DNA from: Hydrogenoanaerobacterium saccharovorans
Lineage (GTDB): Bacteria; Bacillota; Clostridia; Oscillospirales; Ruminococcaceae
Length of the DNA: 64,000 nucleotides
NCBI RefSeq assembly: GCF_016901815.1
Contig: NZ_JACSNR010000003.1
Coordinates: 62,001-126,000 of the forward strand
Direction: 5' to 3'
This document shows, in pieces, positions 48,621 to 60,177 of the stretch; position 1 is the first letter of the stretch, and each line of letters opens with the position of its first letter. The notes beneath the pieces were generated by a model. It searched no databases, was not told the origin of the DNA, and saw nothing but the letters and a program-made list of their open reading frames with translations. Position numbers and translations under genes: made by a program.

Positions 48621-51146
48621 TTATTCTTCCACAGGGGATTCGGTGCTGTCCGCAGTCTCCTCAGCGGGAGTTTCTGCCTCAGCAGGAGCTTCGCTCTCAG
48701 CGGCAGCTTCCTCCTCGTCCTCATGGGGAGCCCGGCAGAGGGATACCAGACGGCTGCCTTCCCCGATGCGCATGACACGCACACCGCCGGCATACCGGCT
48801 CTGGGTGGAGATCTCTGCCACCGGGATACGGATAATGATGCCGTCATCGCTGATGAGGATCACATCGTCCTCTTCCCCGACTGCCAGAACGCCCGCTACC
48901 GGCCCGTTCTTCTGGGTATCATAGTTCTTGATGCCCTTGCCTCCACGGCTCTGCAGACGGTATTCTGCCGGGTCTGTGCGGCGTCCCTGTCCGTTTTCGG
49001 ATACAGTCAGGACGGTGGTGTTCTCCATCACCGGCACCATGCCCACCACAATATCGTCCTCTTCCAGATTCAGCGCACGCACGCCCCGGGCAGTACGGCC
49101 CAGAACGCGGGCATCGGTTTCATTGAAGCGGATGGCCATACCCTGACGGGTTGCCACAATGAGCTGATCCTCACCGCTGGTGAGCCGTACCCAGGCCAGA
49201 CGGTCGCCCTCGTCCAGGGAAACAGCGATCAGGCCCATCTTGCGCACATTGCGGTAAGCCGACAGCTCGGTACGCTTGATAACGCCCTGTTCGGTGACCA
49301 TGCATACAAACTTGCCCTCGTCCTCGGGACGCACCCGGATCATGGAGGTGACCTTCTCGCCCTTCTCCAGCTGGAGGAGGTTGACAATATTGGAACCAAC
49401 ACTGGCACGGCTGCTCTCACCGATCTCATAGCCCTTGAGCCGGTATACACGGCCCCGGTCGGTGAAGAACAGGATATAGTCATGGGTGGAGCAGAGGAAC
49501 AGTTCTTCCACGAAGTCCTCGTCCCGCTGGCTCATGCCCGAAATACCCCGTCCGCCCCGGCGCTGGGTCTTGTAGGTATCAGCCGGCTGACGCTTGATAT
49601 ACCCCAGATGGGTCAGGGTGATGACACAGTCGCCTTCGGGGATCAGATCCTCGATGTCCACTTCACCGCTCACAGCCTGTACCTCGGTACGGCGGGGATC
49701 GGCATACTTCTGACGGACGGCGTTCATCTCACTCCTGACAATGGCCTTGAGCTTCTGCTCATCGCTGAGAATGCTCTCCAGCTCGGCAACCTTTTTAAGG
49801 ATCTCAGCCAGTTCTTCCTCGATCTTGATGCGTTCCATGCCGGACAGCTGGCCCAGACGCATGGCTACAATGGCGCTGGCCTGCTCATCGGTGACACCGA
49901 ACCGCTCGCCGAGGTTCTTCTTGGCATCGGTCTGATCCTCGGAGTGGCGGATAATGTGGATCACTTCGTCGGTGTGATCCACAACCAGCTTCATACCCTC
50001 GAGAATGTGTTCCCGTTCCCTGGCCTTGCGCAGGTCAAACTGGGTACGCCGGGTGATGACCTCCTCCTGGAAGTCGATGTAATGGGTGAGGATCTCCCCC
50101 AGGGTCATGACCTTGGGCTGACCGTCATGGAGAGCCAGCATGATAACGCCCACTGTATCCTGGAGCTGGGTATAGTTATACAGCTGGTTGAGCACCACCT
50201 GGGCATTGGCGTCCCGCTTGAGCTCGACTACAATGCGCATGCCGTCCCGGTCGGATTCGTCCCGGAGGTCGCTGATGTCGGTGATGCGCTTCTCCTTGAC
50301 CAGACCGGCGATGGATTCGATCAGCCGGGCCTTGTTGACCATATAGGGGATCTCGGTGATGACGATCTTTTCCCGGCCGTTCTTGTGTTCCTGGATCTCG
50401 GCACGGCCCCGGAGGGTGATCTTGCCCCGTCCGGTGCCATAGGCGGCACGGATACCGCTCCGGCCCATGATGATGCCGCCGGTGGGGAAATCGGGACCCT
50501 GAATGCAGGTCATGATCTCATCCAGACCGGCATCGGGGTGATCCAGCAGCAGATCCACCGCGTCAATGACTTCGCCCAGGTTATGGGGCGGGATATTGGT
50601 TGCCATACCAACGGCGATACCGGTGCTGCCGTTCACCAGGATATTGGGGAACCGGCTGGGCAGAACCGAAGGCTCCTTCAGACGGTCATCGTAGTTGGAG
50701 CCGAAGTCGACCGTTTCCTTGTCGATGTCGGTGAGCATCACAGTGGAGATTTTGCTCATCTTGGCTTCGGTATATCGGTATGCTGCCGGCGGGTCGCCGT
50801 CCACCGAACCGAAGTTGCCGTGTCCGTCCACCAGCGGGTAACGCATGGAGAAGTCCTGTGCCAGACGCACCAGGGCATCATAGACCGAAGCATCACCATG
50901 GGGGTGGTACCGTCCCAGTACAGCACCGACTGTATCCGCGCATTTGCGGTAAGCCTTCTCCGGAGAGAGGCCGTTTTCATACATGGTATAGAGAATCCGG
51001 CGATGGACCGGCTTCAGGCCGTCCCGCACATCGGGCAGGGCACGGCTCACGATTACCGACATCGAATAATCCAGGAAACTCTTTTTCATCTCCTGTTCGA
51101 TGTCGACCGTGATGATCTTATTGTTTTCCTGTTCCATTCCAGTCAC
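48621..51146 (-). CDS. gyrA: DNA gyrase subunit A
   Basis: An 841-residue type IIA topoisomerase subunit: breakage-reunion domain with catalytic Y125 (AAYRYTEAKM), QRDR HPHGDASVYDALVRLAQDF, and a C-terminal beta-pinwheel with the gyrase box QRRGGRGISG. The C-terminus has an acidic Glu/Ala tail. GTG at 51146 is chosen because AAGGAG lies 8 bases upstream; the ATG at 51137 is 17 bases away. The residue equivalent to E. coli Ser83 is Ala86. Last gene of the gyrB-YcxB-YcxB-gyrA run. Confidence 0.97.
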   Translation of the reverse strand: MTGMEQENNKIITVDIEQEMKKSFLDYSMSVIVSRALPDVRDGLKPVHRRILYTMYENGLSPEKAYRKCADTVGAVLGRYHPHGDASVYDALVRLAQDFSMRYPLVDGHGNFGSVDGDPPAAYRYTEAKMSKISTVMLTDIDKETVDFGSNYDDRLKEPSVLPSRFPNILVNGSTGIAVGMATNIPPHNLGEVIDAVDLLLDHPDAGLDEIMTCIQGPDFPTGGIIMGRSGIRAAYGTGRGKITLRGRAEIQEHKNGREKIVITEIPYMVNKARLIESIAGLVKEKRITDISDLRDESDRDGMRIVVELKRDANAQVVLNQLYNYTQLQDTVGVIMLALHDGQPKVMTLGEILTHYIDFQEEVITRRTQFDLRKAREREHILEGMKLVVDHTDEVIHIIRHSEDQTDAKKNLGERFGVTDEQASAIVAMRLGQLSGMERIKIEEELAEILKKVAELESILSDEQKLKAIVRSEMNAVRQKYADPRRTEVQAVSGEVDIEDLIPEGDCVITLTHLGYIKRQPADTYKTQRRGGRGISGMSQRDEDFVEELFLCSTHDYILFFTDRGRVYRLKGYEIGESSRASVGSNIVNLLQLEKGEKVTSMIRVRPEDEGKFVCMVTEQGVIKRTELSAYRNVRKMGLIAVSLDEGDRLAWVRLTSGEDQLIVATRQGMAIRFNETDARVLGRTARGVRALNLEEDDIVVGMVPVMENTTVLTVSENGQGRRTDPAEYRLQSRGGKGIKNYDTQKNGPVAGVLAVGEEDDVILISDDGIIIRIPVAEISTQSRYAGGVRVMRIGEGSRLVSLCRAPHEDEEEAAAESEAPAEAETPAEETADSTESPVEE

Positions 51147-51158
51147 CAATTTCGCTCC

Positions 51159-52094
51159 TTACTTGTTCTTTTGGATCTTCTTTGACACAAAATGTTCGCC
51201 CAGTTCCTGCTGGAGCTTTTCCCGCAGGGCCCGATAGGAGGCACTGCCCTCGTCCCGCTTGATATGCAGAGCCGAGTTCTTCACAGTCACCAGCGAGAGA
51301 TAATCCTCGGTTTCATAGGCGGCCTTGAAGAAGGAATAGGGCATCAGCGAAGCCTTGTTGACCATATCACTGACCTGCAGGCCATGCTTTTTCGCCTCGA
51401 TGGAGAACTTGATGCCCCGGGGATTCATCTGCTTCATAGCGCCCCGGGCGGCACGGCTGGTAATGCCGTGAATCCAGAAACCGAGCGCCACAGCCGCAAA
51501 GGCAGCGATCATCGAGAATACACTCCGGGTCAGGATAAAGTCCGCTGCCGGTACCAGCGCGAATACACACATCACATAGGCGGCGATGGTATACATGCGG
51601 TAGCGTCCCTTGGCTTTTTCCAGTGCCAGCATGGCTTCCCGCATATCGTCCTGCTTCATCACCCAGCGGTATTTGCCCGGCTTGCGGCGGCTCTCTTCAA
51701 TCTCCGCCTGTTCCCGCTCATAGGCTTCCCACTGGGCATTCTCGTCCTCTTCCTCGTCCGGAACAGCTTCCGCCGCAGAGGCTTCATCAGCCGATGCAGT
51801 TTCTTCTGCACCAGCACTCTTTGCGCCTGCGTCAGCCGATGCAGAATCTACCACATCAGCAGTTTCTGCGATTGAGGCCGGCGAAGCCGAATCGCCCGCC
51901 GCAGGCGCCGCAGGGGCAGACTCTGCGCCTGCATCAGCAGACTTTGTGCTTGCGTCAGTCGATGCAGTATCTACCACATCAGAAGTTCCTTCGATTGGCG
52001 CCGGCGAAGCCGAGCTGCTCCCCGCAGGGGAGGTTTTCTTTTCAGTTGATTCTTCGATGGGGGCATTGCTCCCCACAGGGGTTTTCTCTTCCAT
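51159..52094 (-). CDS. YcxB-like membrane protein with repetitive Ala/Ser/Asp N-terminal region
   Basis: A 311-residue protein. Residues 1-135 are low complexity and contain an internal duplication (SASPAPIEGTSDVVDTASTDASTKSADAG and SASPASIAETADVVDSASADAGAKSAGA). Residues 136-180 are charged, two membrane segments follow at about 180-225, and a cytoplasmic YcxB-like domain ends the protein (GIKFSIEAKKHGLQVSDMVNKASLMPYSFFKAAYETEDYLSLVTVKNSALHIKRD). In DNA the N-terminal part carries CCCCTGCGGGGAGCAG, the core of intergenic repeat B. AGGAGG precedes ATG. Function unknown. Confidence 0.8.
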   Translation of the reverse strand: MEEKTPVGSNAPIEESTEKKTSPAGSSSASPAPIEGTSDVVDTASTDASTKSADAGAESAPAAPAAGDSASPASIAETADVVDSASADAGAKSAGAEETASADEASAAEAVPDEEEDENAQWEAYEREQAEIEESRRKPGKYRWVMKQDDMREAMLALEKAKGRYRMYTIAAYVMCVFALVPAADFILTRSVFSMIAAFAAVALGFWIHGITSRAARGAMKQMNPRGIKFSIEAKKHGLQVSDMVNKASLMPYSFFKAAYETEDYLSLVTVKNSALHIKRDEGSASYRALREKLQQELGEHFVSKKIQKNK

Positions 52095-52115
52095 GGGATT
52101 TTCCTCCTGTATCGA

Positions 52116-52709
52116 TCAATAGGTGGTGTCCAGCGGCAGTTTGTATTTGCCGCAGACCGTACGGATCAGTTCGTCCAGGAGGAATTTTTCTTCTTCCAGG
52201 GCGTGCCGGGGAATGAGCAGGGTACGGCCGCCCTCTCTCAGTTCCAGCATATAGATATCCTCCTCCAGCACCACACGACTAAACTGCTGCCAGCGGAAGG
52301 ACAGGGTATTCTGTTCGCTCTCCTCATCAAAGCCGGTGGAGTAGAACCGCAGTCTGATGGGATTCTGGAGGTACGAGGAGTTCTTGTAGCCGCTGCGGGC
52401 ATACTTCTTCACCAGATAGGGGAAGATCCACCGGTAATAGGAGAAACAGTACACCCCATAACCAAAGATCACCACAGCCAGCACCAGTACCACTTCATTC
52501 ATCAGCGGGGACTGGATCATGGCAGTCTGCCGGGCATAGATCACATACCCCAGCACCAGAATGCCCACCAGCAGCTTGAGAATGCCGGTGAAGTTGGTCT
52601 TTTTGGCCCGGGCCGCATACTGCCGGTTCATCGACCGCACCGAAAAGGTATAAAAATCCTCCGGGGAAATGCGGTAGTCCAGTTCGAGAATGATCTCTTT
52701 TTCAGCCAT
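52116..52709 (-). CDS. YcxB-like membrane protein
   Basis: A 197-residue protein with a short N-terminal strand (ILELDYRISPEDFYTFSVRSMNR), two membrane segments (about 45-90) and a C-terminal YcxB-like domain (IRLRFYSTGFDEESEQNTLSFRWQQFSRVVLEEDIYMLELREGGRTLLIPRHALEEEKFLLDELI). It shares architecture with the next gene downstream, so the pair may have arisen by duplication. AAGGAGGTGCGGC precedes ATG, 11 bases after gyrB. Confidence 0.8.
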   Translation of the reverse strand: MAEKEIILELDYRISPEDFYTFSVRSMNRQYAARAKKTNFTGILKLLVGILVLGYVIYARQTAMIQSPLMNEVVLVLAVVIFGYGVYCFSYYRWIFPYLVKKYARSGYKNSSYLQNPIRLRFYSTGFDEESEQNTLSFRWQQFSRVVLEEDIYMLELREGGRTLLIPRHALEEEKFLLDELIRTVCGKYKLPLDTTY

Positions 52710-52720
52710 GCCGCACCTCC

Positions 52721-54781
<2,061 letters not shown>

Positions 54782-54835
54782 TCAGGAAAGCCGTGCCGGC
54801 TGTCCTTCCCCGTTTCCTGTATGGAACAGGGAAAG

Positions 54836-55105
54836 TCAGCGCAGGGCCGCGGCAGTATTTTCCACCCGGCGGCGCAGAGTAGACGGCGCCAGATGGGATA
54901 CATAGACCCGTCCCACTCCATCGCTTTCACAGAGCAGGAAGGATTTGGGCAGTTCAGTGCCGCTCAGATAGATGATCTCGCCCCGGCTCTGGGCCGCGGC
55001 AAAGAATTCCCGGGTGATTTTGGAAACCGAGCTGTTCTCGATGTCCAGAATGGCAACGATCTCCCGGGTACAGATCACCGTATTGGTATCCAGATGCAGG
55101 TACAT
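54836..55105 (-). CDS. remB: RemB / DUF370 extracellular matrix regulator-like protein
   Basis: An 89-residue DUF370 protein ([57 protein letters not shown]), in the position of Bacillus yaaB/remB between recF and gyrB. Its ATG overlaps the recF stop (TAATG), so translation is coupled. RemA/RemB relatives form DNA-binding rings that control matrix genes; here the role is by homology. Confidence 0.92.
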   Translation of the reverse strand: MYLHLDTNTVICTREIVAILDIENSSVSKITREFFAAAQSRGEIIYLSGTELPKSFLLCESDGVGRVYVSHLAPSTLRRRVENTAAALR

Positions 55106-56256
55106 TATCCTTCCTCCTCACAGATGGGAAAGCCTCCGGGGTAAAATTCCCCGTTTTGGACCGCGACGACTTCGGCGTCACTGGTTTCCCAGAGAAGGCT
55201 GTCGTCACAGGCGGTGATGAACACCTGCCGTCCGGTGAGACGATTAAGAAGATATTCCCGGCGGGAACGGTCCAGCTCGCTCATCACATCGTCGAGCAGC
55301 ACCACCGGCTGGCTGTGCATGGTATCGGCGATCATTTCGCATTCGGCGAGCTTCAGCGACAGCACGATGCTGCGCTGCTGTCCCTGGGAGGCAAAGTTCC
55401 GGGCAGCACGGCCCGAGAGCCGCAGCGCCAGGTCGTCCCGATGGGGGCCTGCCCCGGTGCTGCCCAGCCGGAGATCCTCTTCCCGCCCCTGTTCCAGCAG
55501 CGAGAGCAGAGCCTGTTCCAGCTCTTCCCGGCTGCCTTCGGGGTCGAGGATACCGCTGCCGGTGCCGCCGATGGTATAGCGCACCGAAAGCTCCTCCTTC
55601 CCGGCGGAGATCCCCTGATGGAACCCGGCGGCATATTCTGCCAGGCGGGTCAGATAGCTCTGCCGGGTGACCTGGATCAGGCTTCCCAGCCGTGCCACAT
55701 GGTAATCGAATACCGGCAGCAGATCCAGCCGGCCGCGGTCCCGGAAGGCCTCCCGGAGCAGGGTGCTGCGCTGGGCCAGGGCACGGTTGTAGTCGCTGAG
55801 CACCTTGATATACTGGGGCCGCAGCTGGGAGATGGCGCCGTCCAGGAAATCCCGGCGTTCCGCGGGGCCGTCCCGCACCAGGGAAAGATGGTTCGGGGAA
55901 AAGATCACACAGCATAACTTCCCGGAAAAGGCGCCCCGTCCGGGTTCGGTGATGCCGTTGATCTTCACCTGCCGCCGGGGCCAGAGGATATATTCCAGTT
56001 CCTGATCCCGTCCCTCGGCAAAGACATTGGCATAGACCCGGGTGCGCTGGGTTTCCCGGTCCATATCCAGCCGGGGAATATCATGTTCCCGTCCGTAGCG
56101 GAAGGTTTTCTCCCCGGTGAGCAGCCAGATGGCCTCCATGAGGTTGGTTTTGCCCTGGGCGTTGTCGCCGACAATGAGGTTGACCCCTTCCCCGGGGGTG
56201 AGGTCACACCGGATAATATTGCGGTAATTCTCCAGGGAAAGGCTATTGATCCGCAC
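55105..56256 (-). CDS. recF: Recombination mediator RecF
   Basis: A 383-residue SMC-like ABC ATPase: [44 protein letters not shown] (Walker A), [26 protein letters not shown], signature region [16 protein letters not shown] and Walker [14 protein letters not shown]. Loads RecA at gaps with RecO/RecR. GTG start at 56256 overlaps the end of the S4 gene and has GAGG 8 bases upstream. Overlapping stop/start with remB. Confidence 0.95.
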   Translation of the reverse strand: MRINSLSLENYRNIIRCDLTPGEGVNLIVGDNAQGKTNLMEAIWLLTGEKTFRYGREHDIPRLDMDRETQRTRVYANVFAEGRDQELEYILWPRRQVKINGITEPGRGAFSGKLCCVIFSPNHLSLVRDGPAERRDFLDGAISQLRPQYIKVLSDYNRALAQRSTLLREAFRDRGRLDLLPVFDYHVARLGSLIQVTRQSYLTRLAEYAAGFHQGISAGKEELSVRYTIGGTGSGILDPEGSREELEQALLSLLEQGREEDLRLGSTGAGPHRDDLALRLSGRAARNFASQGQQRSIVLSLKLAECEMIADTMHSQPVVLLDDVMSELDRSRREYLLNRLTGRQVFITACDDSLLWETSDAEVVAVQNGEFYPGGFPICEEEG

Positions 56257-56479
56257 GGGCAATGACCTCGAATTCCAGATCGGGAATATCCGGGGTGGTG
56301 ACAATATCCCCGGGACGGAGCTTTTTGCCCCGCATGGTGCAGACTTCGCCGTTTACCAGCACAGCGCCGGCCTGAATGGCATCCTTGGCCTGACCGCCGG
56401 TCTGGGCAAGGCCCGCGAATTTCAGAAAGCTGTCCAGTTTGATGAACTCGCTGTCAATGGCGATCTGTTCACGTTCCAT
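56243..56479 (-). CDS. rlbA: S4-domain RNA-binding protein
   Basis: A 78-residue S4 domain protein ([48 protein letters not shown]), in the standard dnaN-S4-recF position (B. subtilis yaaA, renamed rlbA). Probably binds ribosomal RNA. It overlaps recF by 14 bases. Confidence 0.93.
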   Translation of the reverse strand: MEREQIAIDSEFIKLDSFLKFAGLAQTGGQAKDAIQAGAVLVNGEVCTMRGKKLRPGDIVTTPDIPDLEFEVIARADQ

Positions 56480-56507
56480 AGCGGCTTCCTCCTTTTTGTA
56501 TGATCGG

Positions 56508-57635
56508 TTACTGTTCGGTCTTGAGGCGCACCGGCAGTACCAGGAACAGGAAGCTGTCCCCTTCCGGCGGCACCAGCTTCATGGGCGAAAGCGGTCCGCT
56601 GATCTGCAGGCAGATCTCATCGCAGTCCGCTGCCCGCAGGGCATCCAGGACATATTTGTTGTTGAAGCCCATCTCCAGGGCATTGCCCTCGATATGGCAG
56701 GGCACTTCATCATAGGCCTTGCCCAGGGAGGTGGTACAGGTGATGCGCAGGCTGTCCTCCTCGAACCTGAGACGCAGAGGGCTGCGCAGCCGGTCGGAGA
56801 TGATCAGCGAGGCACGGTCCACCGCGGCGATGAGTTCCCGGGTGGAGACGGTCACCTGAGTGGTATAGCCCTGGGGAATGGCAGCCTGATAGTCCAGGAA
56901 TTCGCCGTCCAGCAGACGGGATACCAGGCTGTAACTGCCGATGGTGGTGAGGATATACTGCCGGGATACCTGAATGGAGGCAGTCTTTTCCGGCTCTCCC
57001 TCTCCGGCGGGCTCGTCCGAAAGGAGCTTGGCGATCTCCGCCAGGGTCTTGCCCGGCACCACAAAGCGGGTTTCCAGGCCGGTGTCGCACAGTTCCCGGC
57101 GCACTGCCATGCGGTAGCCGTCCACCGATACCACGGTGACGCTGTCGGGCATCACATCAAAGAGGGAACCGGTGTGCACCGGCTTGGTATCGTTCTGGGA
57201 GATGGCGAACTGGGTCTGTTCGATCATCGACTTGAGGGCATGCTGGGGCAGGGTGAGGCTCTCGGCATCGCCCAGGCCGGGCAGCTCGGGATAGTCAGCG
57301 GCATCCATGCCCAGAATGGTGAACTCAGCGCCGCCGCCCCGGATCTCGGTGAGCAGCTTGTCGTCGCTGGCTACAAATACCTCGCCGCCTTCCAGCTTGC
57401 GGATCATCTCACCGAACAGCCGGGCGCCGAGAATGATGCTGCCCTCTTCGGATACCGCAGCGGGGATCACGGTGGTGATGCCCAGTTCCAGGTCGTAGCC
57501 GGTGAGGGTGAGGGTATCCCCTTCCGCCCGGATCAGAATGCCTTCCAGGGCCTGGAGAGCGGTGCGGGTGGTCACCGCCCGGGATACATTGGAGACCGCG
57601 GCAGAGAGCACGGCCTTGTCGCAGGAAAACTTCAT
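56508..57635 (-). CDS. dnaN: DNA polymerase III beta sliding clamp
   Basis: A 375-residue clamp with three repeated domains ([69 protein letters not shown]; and the C-terminal [19 protein letters not shown] ending that lines the binding pocket). GGAAGG precedes ATG. Separated from dnaA by 525 bases that hold the origin. Confidence 0.97.
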   Translation of the reverse strand: MKFSCDKAVLSAAVSNVSRAVTTRTALQALEGILIRAEGDTLTLTGYDLELGITTVIPAAVSEEGSIILGARLFGEMIRKLEGGEVFVASDDKLLTEIRGGGAEFTILGMDAADYPELPGLGDAESLTLPQHALKSMIEQTQFAISQNDTKPVHTGSLFDVMPDSVTVVSVDGYRMAVRRELCDTGLETRFVVPGKTLAEIAKLLSDEPAGEGEPEKTASIQVSRQYILTTIGSYSLVSRLLDGEFLDYQAAIPQGYTTQVTVSTRELIAAVDRASLIISDRLRSPLRLRFEEDSLRITCTTSLGKAYDEVPCHIEGNALEMGFNNKYVLDALRAADCDEICLQISGPLSPMKLVPPEGDSFLFLVLPVRLKTEQ

Positions 57636-57660
57636 CTCAAAAACCTTCCTTTCAGTACAG

Positions 57661-57682
57661 CTCCTTGAAGGAAATCAAGGAG
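57661..57682. promoter_or_regulatory. Hairpin in the dnaN leader
   Basis: CTCCTTGA, six bases, TCAAGGAG, 26 bases before the dnaN start. It precedes a GAAAGGAAGG ribosome site and might affect dnaN translation. Confidence 0.4.
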
Positions 57683-57805
57683 GGACCTCCGCCCTGGGAC
57701 AACCCCTCCACTCTAAGTGAACGAACCCTGGTTTAGGAAGGTACACTGAGAGTGGATCGGCTGGTTTTCCCCGAAGGACACTGCCGCAGGCAGCTGATCC
57801 ATCAT

Positions 57806-58127
57806 AAAAACAGCGGAGTATATATCTATACAGGTAGATAATATTTAGTAGGAGTAGTAGGGGGCGCCGAAACCTTGAAAACCGGAAAAAACCGCATAGT
57901 GACGCGGTTTTTTGAGGGTGCGGCGCTGTCCGGAGCCTGTGGAAAAGGCTGTGGATTCCCGCCGGCGGGTCCGGGGCAGCGTGGAAACTTCTCAAAGCGG
58001 TGGAGAACTTCCGGTGTTTTCCGGGAAAATCCGGTGGAAAAGCACCAGTGGAGTCCGGCGGAGTTTTCCACCGTCCGGATAAGTGGATATGTTAAAAACC
58101 CGGGCAGAACCGGCGGCCTGTGGAAAA
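57806..58127. other. oriC (dnaA-dnaN gap): unwinding element and DnaA-box cluster
   Basis: AT-rich DNA at 57806-57845, then TAGTAGGAGTAGTAG (57846-57860; CTA-trios on the minus strand), then GGGGGCGCC. To the right are DnaA-box-like TGTGGAAAA at 57938-57946 and 58119-58127, TGTGGATTC at 57950-57958, GGTGGAAAA near 58033 and TTTTCCACC at 58063. The order GC cluster, DnaA-trios, AT-rich DNA is the basal unwinding arrangement known from Bacillus. No gene here. Confidence 0.75.
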
Positions 58128-58160
58128 CTCCCCCGAAAAGGGGGTTCTGCCGGGAGCAGT

Positions 58161-59519
58161 TTAGCTGTCCCGTATATTTTTCACAATGTCTTCCACCGTT
58201 TCCTTGAAGTGGGTGTCCTCCTTCATGCGGCTTTCCACCTGACCGATGGCATAGACGATGGTGGAGTGGTCCCGGTTGCCCAGCTCATCGCCGATGGCCT
58301 GCATGGACGCCTGGGTGATCTCCCGGATCACATAGGCGCTCACCTGCCGGGCGGTGGAGATATGGGCGGTGCGCTTCTGGGAGCGGATCTCATCGGGGGT
58401 GACGCCATAGGTGCGGCCCACCTCGCTGATGATGCGTTCCACCGTCACCTGGATGGGCTGGCTGTCATTGAAGATGTCCCGGATGGCATTCTGGGCGATG
58501 AGAATGGTGGTGGGGCTGCCCACCAGCAGCTTATAGGCCTTGAGCTTCTTCACCACGCCCTCCAGCTGCCGGATATTGGATTTCAGTTTGTTGGCGATGT
58601 ACTCGCTCACCTCCGGGGGCATATCCAGATCCATGAGCTCGGCTTTGCGGCGGACAATGGCCACACGGGTTTCGAAGTCCGGGGGCTGGATGTCTGCCAG
58701 CAGGCCCCATTCAAACCGGGTCTTGAGGCGGTCCTCCAGGGTTTTGATCTCCTTGGGCGGCCGGTCGGAGGTGAGAATGATCTGCTTGCCGTTCTGGTGC
58801 AGCGTTTCAAAGGTATGGAAGAATTCCTCCTGGGTACGCTCCTTGCCGCCGATGAACTGAATATCGTCCACCAGCAGCACATCGGCACTGCGGTACTTGT
58901 TGTGGAACTCATTGGTGGTGTCATTCTTGATGGCGTCCACGATCTGATTGGTGAATTCCTCGCCCTTGATGTAGATGCAGTTGTAATCGGGGTGATTCTG
59001 TTTGATCTCGCTCATGATGGCGAGCATCAGATGGGTTTTGCCCAGTCCCGAACCGCCGTAGATGAACAGCGGATTGTAGGCCTTGGCAGGATTGGCAGCC
59101 ACGGCCTGGGCAGCGGCATGGGCAAACTTGTTGGAGTTGCCCACAATGAAGGTGGCGAAGGTGTATTCATAATCGCCGCCCTGACTGCTCTTTTCGATCT
59201 CCTCGGGGCTGTACCGGTTGAAGGCCACCGACTGTTCTTCAGCCGCCAGGATGGGATTGACCTCGGTGGGTTTTTCCACGCAGAGGATCTCCACTTCCGC
59301 AGGGAAGCCCATCACTTCGGAAAAGCCCCGGGTGAGGACATCCATGTACTTTTTGGAGACCACGTCCTGCATGAAGCTGCTGTTCACCGAGAGCCTGGCT
59401 TTGCCGTCCTCAAAGCCCACCGGCTGGATCGGGGCGATCCAGAGGTCATAGGGCACGGGGCTGACTTCCTTTTTGCAGTACTCTTTGACGAGGGTAAAAA
59501 CTTCCGCAAAGGACTCCAT
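58161..59519 (-). CDS. dnaA: Chromosomal replication initiator DnaA
   Basis: A 452-residue AAA+ initiator: domain I (FAEVFTLVKEYCKKEVSPVPYDLWIAPIQPV), short linker, Walker A YGGSGLGKTHLMLAI, Walker B VLLVDDIQFIGGKERTQEEFFHTFETLH, and domain IV helix-turn-helix with DnaA-box signature GNRDHSTIVYAIGQVESRM. ATG at 59519. Flanked on both sides by DnaA-box clusters, which suggests autoregulation and a two-part origin. Confidence 0.98.
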   Translation of the reverse strand: MESFAEVFTLVKEYCKKEVSPVPYDLWIAPIQPVGFEDGKARLSVNSSFMQDVVSKKYMDVLTRGFSEVMGFPAEVEILCVEKPTEVNPILAAEEQSVAFNRYSPEEIEKSSQGGDYEYTFATFIVGNSNKFAHAAAQAVAANPAKAYNPLFIYGGSGLGKTHLMLAIMSEIKQNHPDYNCIYIKGEEFTNQIVDAIKNDTTNEFHNKYRSADVLLVDDIQFIGGKERTQEEFFHTFETLHQNGKQIILTSDRPPKEIKTLEDRLKTRFEWGLLADIQPPDFETRVAIVRRKAELMDLDMPPEVSEYIANKLKSNIRQLEGVVKKLKAYKLLVGSPTTILIAQNAIRDIFNDSQPIQVTVERIISEVGRTYGVTPDEIRSQKRTAHISTARQVSAYVIREITQASMQAIGDELGNRDHSTIVYAIGQVESRMKEDTHFKETVEDIVKNIRDS

Positions 59520-59598
59520 AACTCAACTCTTTCCTTCCTTTGGTTTTTCACTGATTCCACTTCTCCGGAACTGCTCTGTGGAAAGGGTGGGAGAAGGG

Positions 59599-59628
59599 TG
59601 TGGATAACTTGGTGGAAAATGTGGAAAA
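59599..59628. promoter_or_regulatory. DnaA boxes upstream of dnaA
   Basis: Perfect TGTGGATAA (59599-59607) and TGTGGAAAA (59620-59628), with further TGTGGAAAG near 59577. They lie in the dnaA leader, between its start codon and its promoter. Confidence 0.75.
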
Positions 59629-59691
59629 CTCATCTTCCACGAATTTTCCGGGATTTTACACAGCCGGAAACTGTTCAAAATTCACTCATAA

Positions 59692-59720
59692 ATGATACCA
59701 TAGTTTCACGCTCTTTTCAA
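59692..59720 (-). promoter_or_regulatory. Promoter of dnaA
   Basis: TTGAAA (59715-59720), 17-bp spacer, TATCAT (59692-59697). Confidence 0.6.
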
Positions 59721-59856
59721 GATTTCAACGGGTTTTCAGCCTATTATATATAAATAGTATAGCCCATCGGGCCATAAACTGGGGCGGATGCCGGAAATAA
59801 CCGGAAAAAAGTTTTGGGAAAAGGCGATTTTCCGGGAAAAAATGTGGGTTTGTGCC

Positions 59857-59886
59857 TTGACAGCGGGGCTTGGGATAAGCTATACT
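59857..59886 (+). promoter_or_regulatory. Promoter of rpmH
   Basis: TTGACA (59857-59862), 18-bp spacer, TATACT (59881-59886). Confidence 0.75.
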
Positions 59887-59926
59887 ATATTCTTGCAAGG
59901 TTTCGCTTTGAAAGGAGGGTGTCCTG

Positions 59927-60061
59927 ATGCTTAGAACCTATCAGCCCAAGAAGCTTCAGAGAAAGAAGGAGCATGGCTTCCGCAAGAGAATGAAAACTAA
60001 AAATGGTCGCAAGGTGCTCGCTCGCAGAAGAGCCAAGGGCAGAAAAAGACTGTCTTACTAA
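59927..60061 (+). CDS. rpmH: 50S ribosomal protein L34
   Basis: 44-residue basic protein [20 protein letters not shown]… ending [11 protein letters not shown], the invariant L34 pattern. GAAAGGAGG precedes the ATG. First gene to the right of the origin, followed by rnpA as in most bacteria. Confidence 0.98.
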   Translation: MLRTYQPKKLQRKKEHGFRKRMKTKNGRKVLARRRAKGRKRLSY

Positions 60062-60069
60062 GATATTAT

Positions 60070-60104
60070 AGGACCGCAAACGATCGCTTTGTGGTCCTGT
60101 TTTG
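60070..60104 (+). terminator. Attenuator-like hairpin between rpmH and rnpA
   Basis: AGGACC(G)CAAA…TTTG(T)GGTCCT followed by GTTTTG, a weak terminator that would let rpmH exceed rnpA. Confidence 0.65.
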
Positions 60105-60177
60105 TTATTGGTAAGAATCCGGAATTTCTGCTGCCTTACGGCAGACCATCAGGCAGGGAAAGCCAGAAGGAGTTTGC

